Source: an uncultured Collinsella sp. (GTDB lineage Bacteria; Actinomycetota; Coriobacteriia; Coriobacteriales; Coriobacteriaceae). From it: a DNA stretch of 7,268 nucleotides. Position 1 is the stretch's first letter, and each line of letters begins with the position of its first letter. The notes beneath the pieces were generated by a model. That model saw nothing but the letters and a program-made list of their open reading frames with translations. It did no database searches and was not told the origin of the DNA. Of this stretch, positions 5,504-7,268 are shown piece after piece. A program made the translations under genes and the position numbers. Location of the stretch: the NCBI GenBank assembly GCA_958407085.1, contig CATYHY010000067.1, positions 1 to 7,268 on the forward strand, given 5' to 3'.

Positions 5504-7268
5504 ATGCTCATTCACCGTATAGCCGCGCAGCTCTACACTGCCGAGGCGCTGCAGACCGTCGAGGCCGGGCTCGATTCTGGCGAGGACGTGACGCTGGCCG
5601 TGTCTCAGTCGGGTCGAACGCTTATGGCCGCCGCCCAGTTTGCGCGCCGCCCGCGCCCTACGGTCTACATCGTGAGTGGCGAGGATGCAGCCGATCGCGC
5701 CGCGCGTAGCCTTGCCGCCTATGTGGGCCTGGCGCACGTGTGCCGCTTTCCCGAGCGCAAGGACTATCCTTGGCGCGAGCAGGCGCCCGACGACGCCGTG
5801 GTGGCCCAGCGCTGCGAGGCGCTCGGGCGCATCGTGCGCGGGGACAACTGCATCATGGTCGCCTCGGCCCGCGCGCTGCTGCGCTGCGTGCCGCCGGTCG
5901 AGAGCCGCTACTGGGAGTCCACTACTTTTGCGGTGGGCGAGGAGATTCCCTTTGACGAGGTGCCGCAGCGTCTGGTGGGCATGGGCTACACCAATGCCGG
6001 CGCCGCCGACGCGCCCGGCCTGTTCCGTGTGCACGGCGACACCGTCGAGGTGTTTCCCGCGCAGGAAAAGGCGCCCGTGCGCATTGAGTTCTTTGGCGAC
6101 GAGATCGACCGCATCCGCCGCATGGTGAGCTCCACGGGCCAGACCATCGGCAACGAGGACAGCATCGAGATCTTCCCCTGTCGCGAGCTCGCACTCACCG
6201 ACGACGCCGTCCACAACATGCATGTGGCGCTCTACCGCGCCAGCCAGGACGACAGCAAGTTGGCGGCGCTGCTCGAGATGGTGGATGCGCGCATCGTCAC
6301 GCCTGAGCTCGACCGCTTTTTGCCGGTGATGTACGGCCAGACCGTGAGCCCGCTGTCGCATGTGAGCGGCAAGGCGCTCGTGGTACTGTCCGAGCCGCGC
6401 TCGCTGTTCGACGATTGCCTGCGCGCCTACGAGGATATCGAGGCACGTGCCGGCGAGGCGGGAGTCGACCGTCTGGACGGCCTGTACGTGCGTGCCCAGC
6501 AACTCGACTTTGGTTCCCAGCAACGCCTGAACTATGTGAGCCTCATCCGTGCCGGCGGTGCGGTGACGGCCGAGCTCAAGATTGAGCAGCCTGCCATCGC
6601 AGGCTCGGACAACCGTTTTATGACGCGCATCCAGGAGGTCGTGGGCAAGCGCTATGCCTGCGTGTTTGCCATCCCCGACCGCGGTGCGCGCGAGTCGATG
6701 GAGCTCACCTTTGGCGACGAGGGCATTACCTTTGAGGAATCGCTGACCGCGGCGCCCGAAAATACCGGCGCTATCGGCGACCGCGTGCGCGTGGCAGCGG
6801 CGGATTCTGCCGACCGTGCCGCACGCCAGGAGGCCCATGCTTCCATTCGCGAGCGTCGCGCCGACGCGCTTAACGCCCGCTCGCTCGAGGCGGGCGCCGC
6901 GCAGGCTGCCGCCGGCGCCGCCGTGCCCACCATCTCGCGCGGGCGCGTGACCTTTGTGGACGCTGCCCTGCCGCAGGGCGTGGTGGTGCCCGACGCCAAT
7001 TTGGCCGTGTTCTCGATCGCCGACCTCAACGCCCGCATGGATGCCAACCGCGCGCGCAGCCGCCGCAAGGTTGACATTACGCAGATCACCTTCCCGTTTA
7101 AGCCGGGCGACTACGTGGTGCACGCTACCCACGGCATCGCGCTCTTTAGCGAGATCGCGCGCCAGGAAGTGGGCGGCAAGGAACGCGACTACTTTTTGCT
7201 GGAATACGCCGATGGCGACAAGCTCTACGTGCCGCTGGAGCAGGTTGACCGCATTACGCGCTACGTTG
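5504..7268 (+). CDS. mfd: Transcription-repair coupling factor Mfd, N-terminal half (3' end outside window)
   Basis: The frame runs open from ATG 5504 to the window edge: 588 codons of a protein that is about 1,150 residues in E. coli. Mfd is a DNA translocase that removes RNA polymerase stalled at lesions and recruits UvrA for nucleotide excision repair. The UvrB-like N-terminal module is visible from the start, with PGLFRVHGDTVEVFP and VRIEFFGDEIDRIRR at about 170-205 and LDRFLPVMYG near 275. After a variable Ala/Arg-rich stretch, the CarD-like RNA-polymerase-interacting domain begins at about 535 (GDYVVHATHGIALF, then DKLYVPLEQVDRITRYV). The translocase motifs lie beyond the window. GGAGGA at 5493-5498 with 5 nt to ATG gives a clear start. 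A terminator-like hairpin lies in the presumed leader. The call is secure, as the RID block is diagnostic when joined to a UvrB-like module. Confidence 0.97.
   Translation, partial: MLIHRIAAQLYTAEALQTVEAGLDSGEDVTLAVSQSGRTLMAAAQFARRPRPTVYIVSGEDAADRAARSLAAYVGLAHVCRFPERKDYPWREQAPDDAVVAQRCEALGRIVRGDNCIMVASARALLRCVPPVESRYWESTTFAVGEEIPFDEVPQRLVGMGYTNAGAADAPGLFRVHGDTVEVFPAQEKAPVRIEFFGDEIDRIRRMVSSTGQTIGNEDSIEIFPCRELALTDDAVHNMHVALYRASQDDSKLAALLEMVDARIVTPELDRFLPVMYGQTVSPLSHVSGKALVVLSEPRSLFDDCLRAYEDIEARAGEAGVDRLDGLYVRAQQLDFGSQQRLNYVSLIRAGGAVTAELKIEQPAIAGSDNRFMTRIQEVVGKRYACVFAIPDRGARESMELTFGDEGITFEESLTAAPENTGAIGDRVRVAAADSADRAARQEAHASIRERRADALNARSLEAGAAQAAAGAAVPTISRGRVTFVDAALPQGVVVPDANLAVFSIADLNARMDANRARSRRKVDITQITFPFKPGDYVVHATHGIALFSEIARQEVGGKERDYFLLEYADGDKLYVPLEQVDRITRYV

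Noticed and set aside
5330..7132. 600-codon open frame on the minus strand opposite mfd
   Set aside because: It mirrors the mfd coding strand, has low-complexity Ala/His/Arg-rich composition and no recognisable domain; mfd on the other strand is unmistakable. Long antisense frames are expected at this GC content.

Overview
The window looks like the chromosome of a GC-rich Gram-positive actinobacterium, most likely a gut Coriobacteriia such as Collinsella. This is an inference from base composition, the InlB-type repeat surface protein with an LPXTG anchor, and the DUF6273-like domain on a membrane kinase; no rRNA or other decisive marker is present.

Layout. Positions 1-815 (+) hold the 3' end of a cell-wall-anchored repeat protein: a part copy and a full copy of an 84-residue Listeria-Bacteroides/InlB B-type repeat, a divergent third repeat, a Lys-rich linker, LPTTGD, a membrane helix and a basic tail. 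Two strong hairpins (861-895 and 961-999) close this gene and the convergent block that follows. Positions 1029-5167, all on the minus strand, form a signalling cassette. Read in transcription order it holds an FHA-domain protein gene (5167-4211) broken by one in-frame TAA, a 19-bp perfect hairpin terminator (4186-4143), a membrane Ser/Thr-kinase-like protein with an extracytoplasmic DUF6273-like domain (4066-2054), and 35 nt later an intact FHA-domain protein (2018-1029). The two FHA proteins are paralogues over their whole length and share an N-terminal region I do not recognise. A 336-bp divergent intergenic region (5168-5503) follows, and positions 5504-7268 (+) carry the first 588 codons of mfd, the transcription-repair coupling factor, cut by the window edge.

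How it may work. The kinase would sense something outside the membrane and phosphorylate cytoplasmic targets, and the FHA proteins would bind phosphothreonine. Both FHA proteins carry a T-(V/L)-E-T-T motif about 45-50 residues before their FHA domain. It closely resembles the phospho-acceptor motif of the actinobacterial regulators GarA/OdhI, in which phosphorylation makes the FHA domain bind its own N-terminus. The cassette is therefore best read as a possible kinase plus self-inhibiting FHA switch pair, one copy of which is currently interrupted. The interrupted copy also has a run of nine G between its Shine-Dalgarno sequence and start codon. The rest of the window (mfd, sortase substrate) belongs to well-known families.
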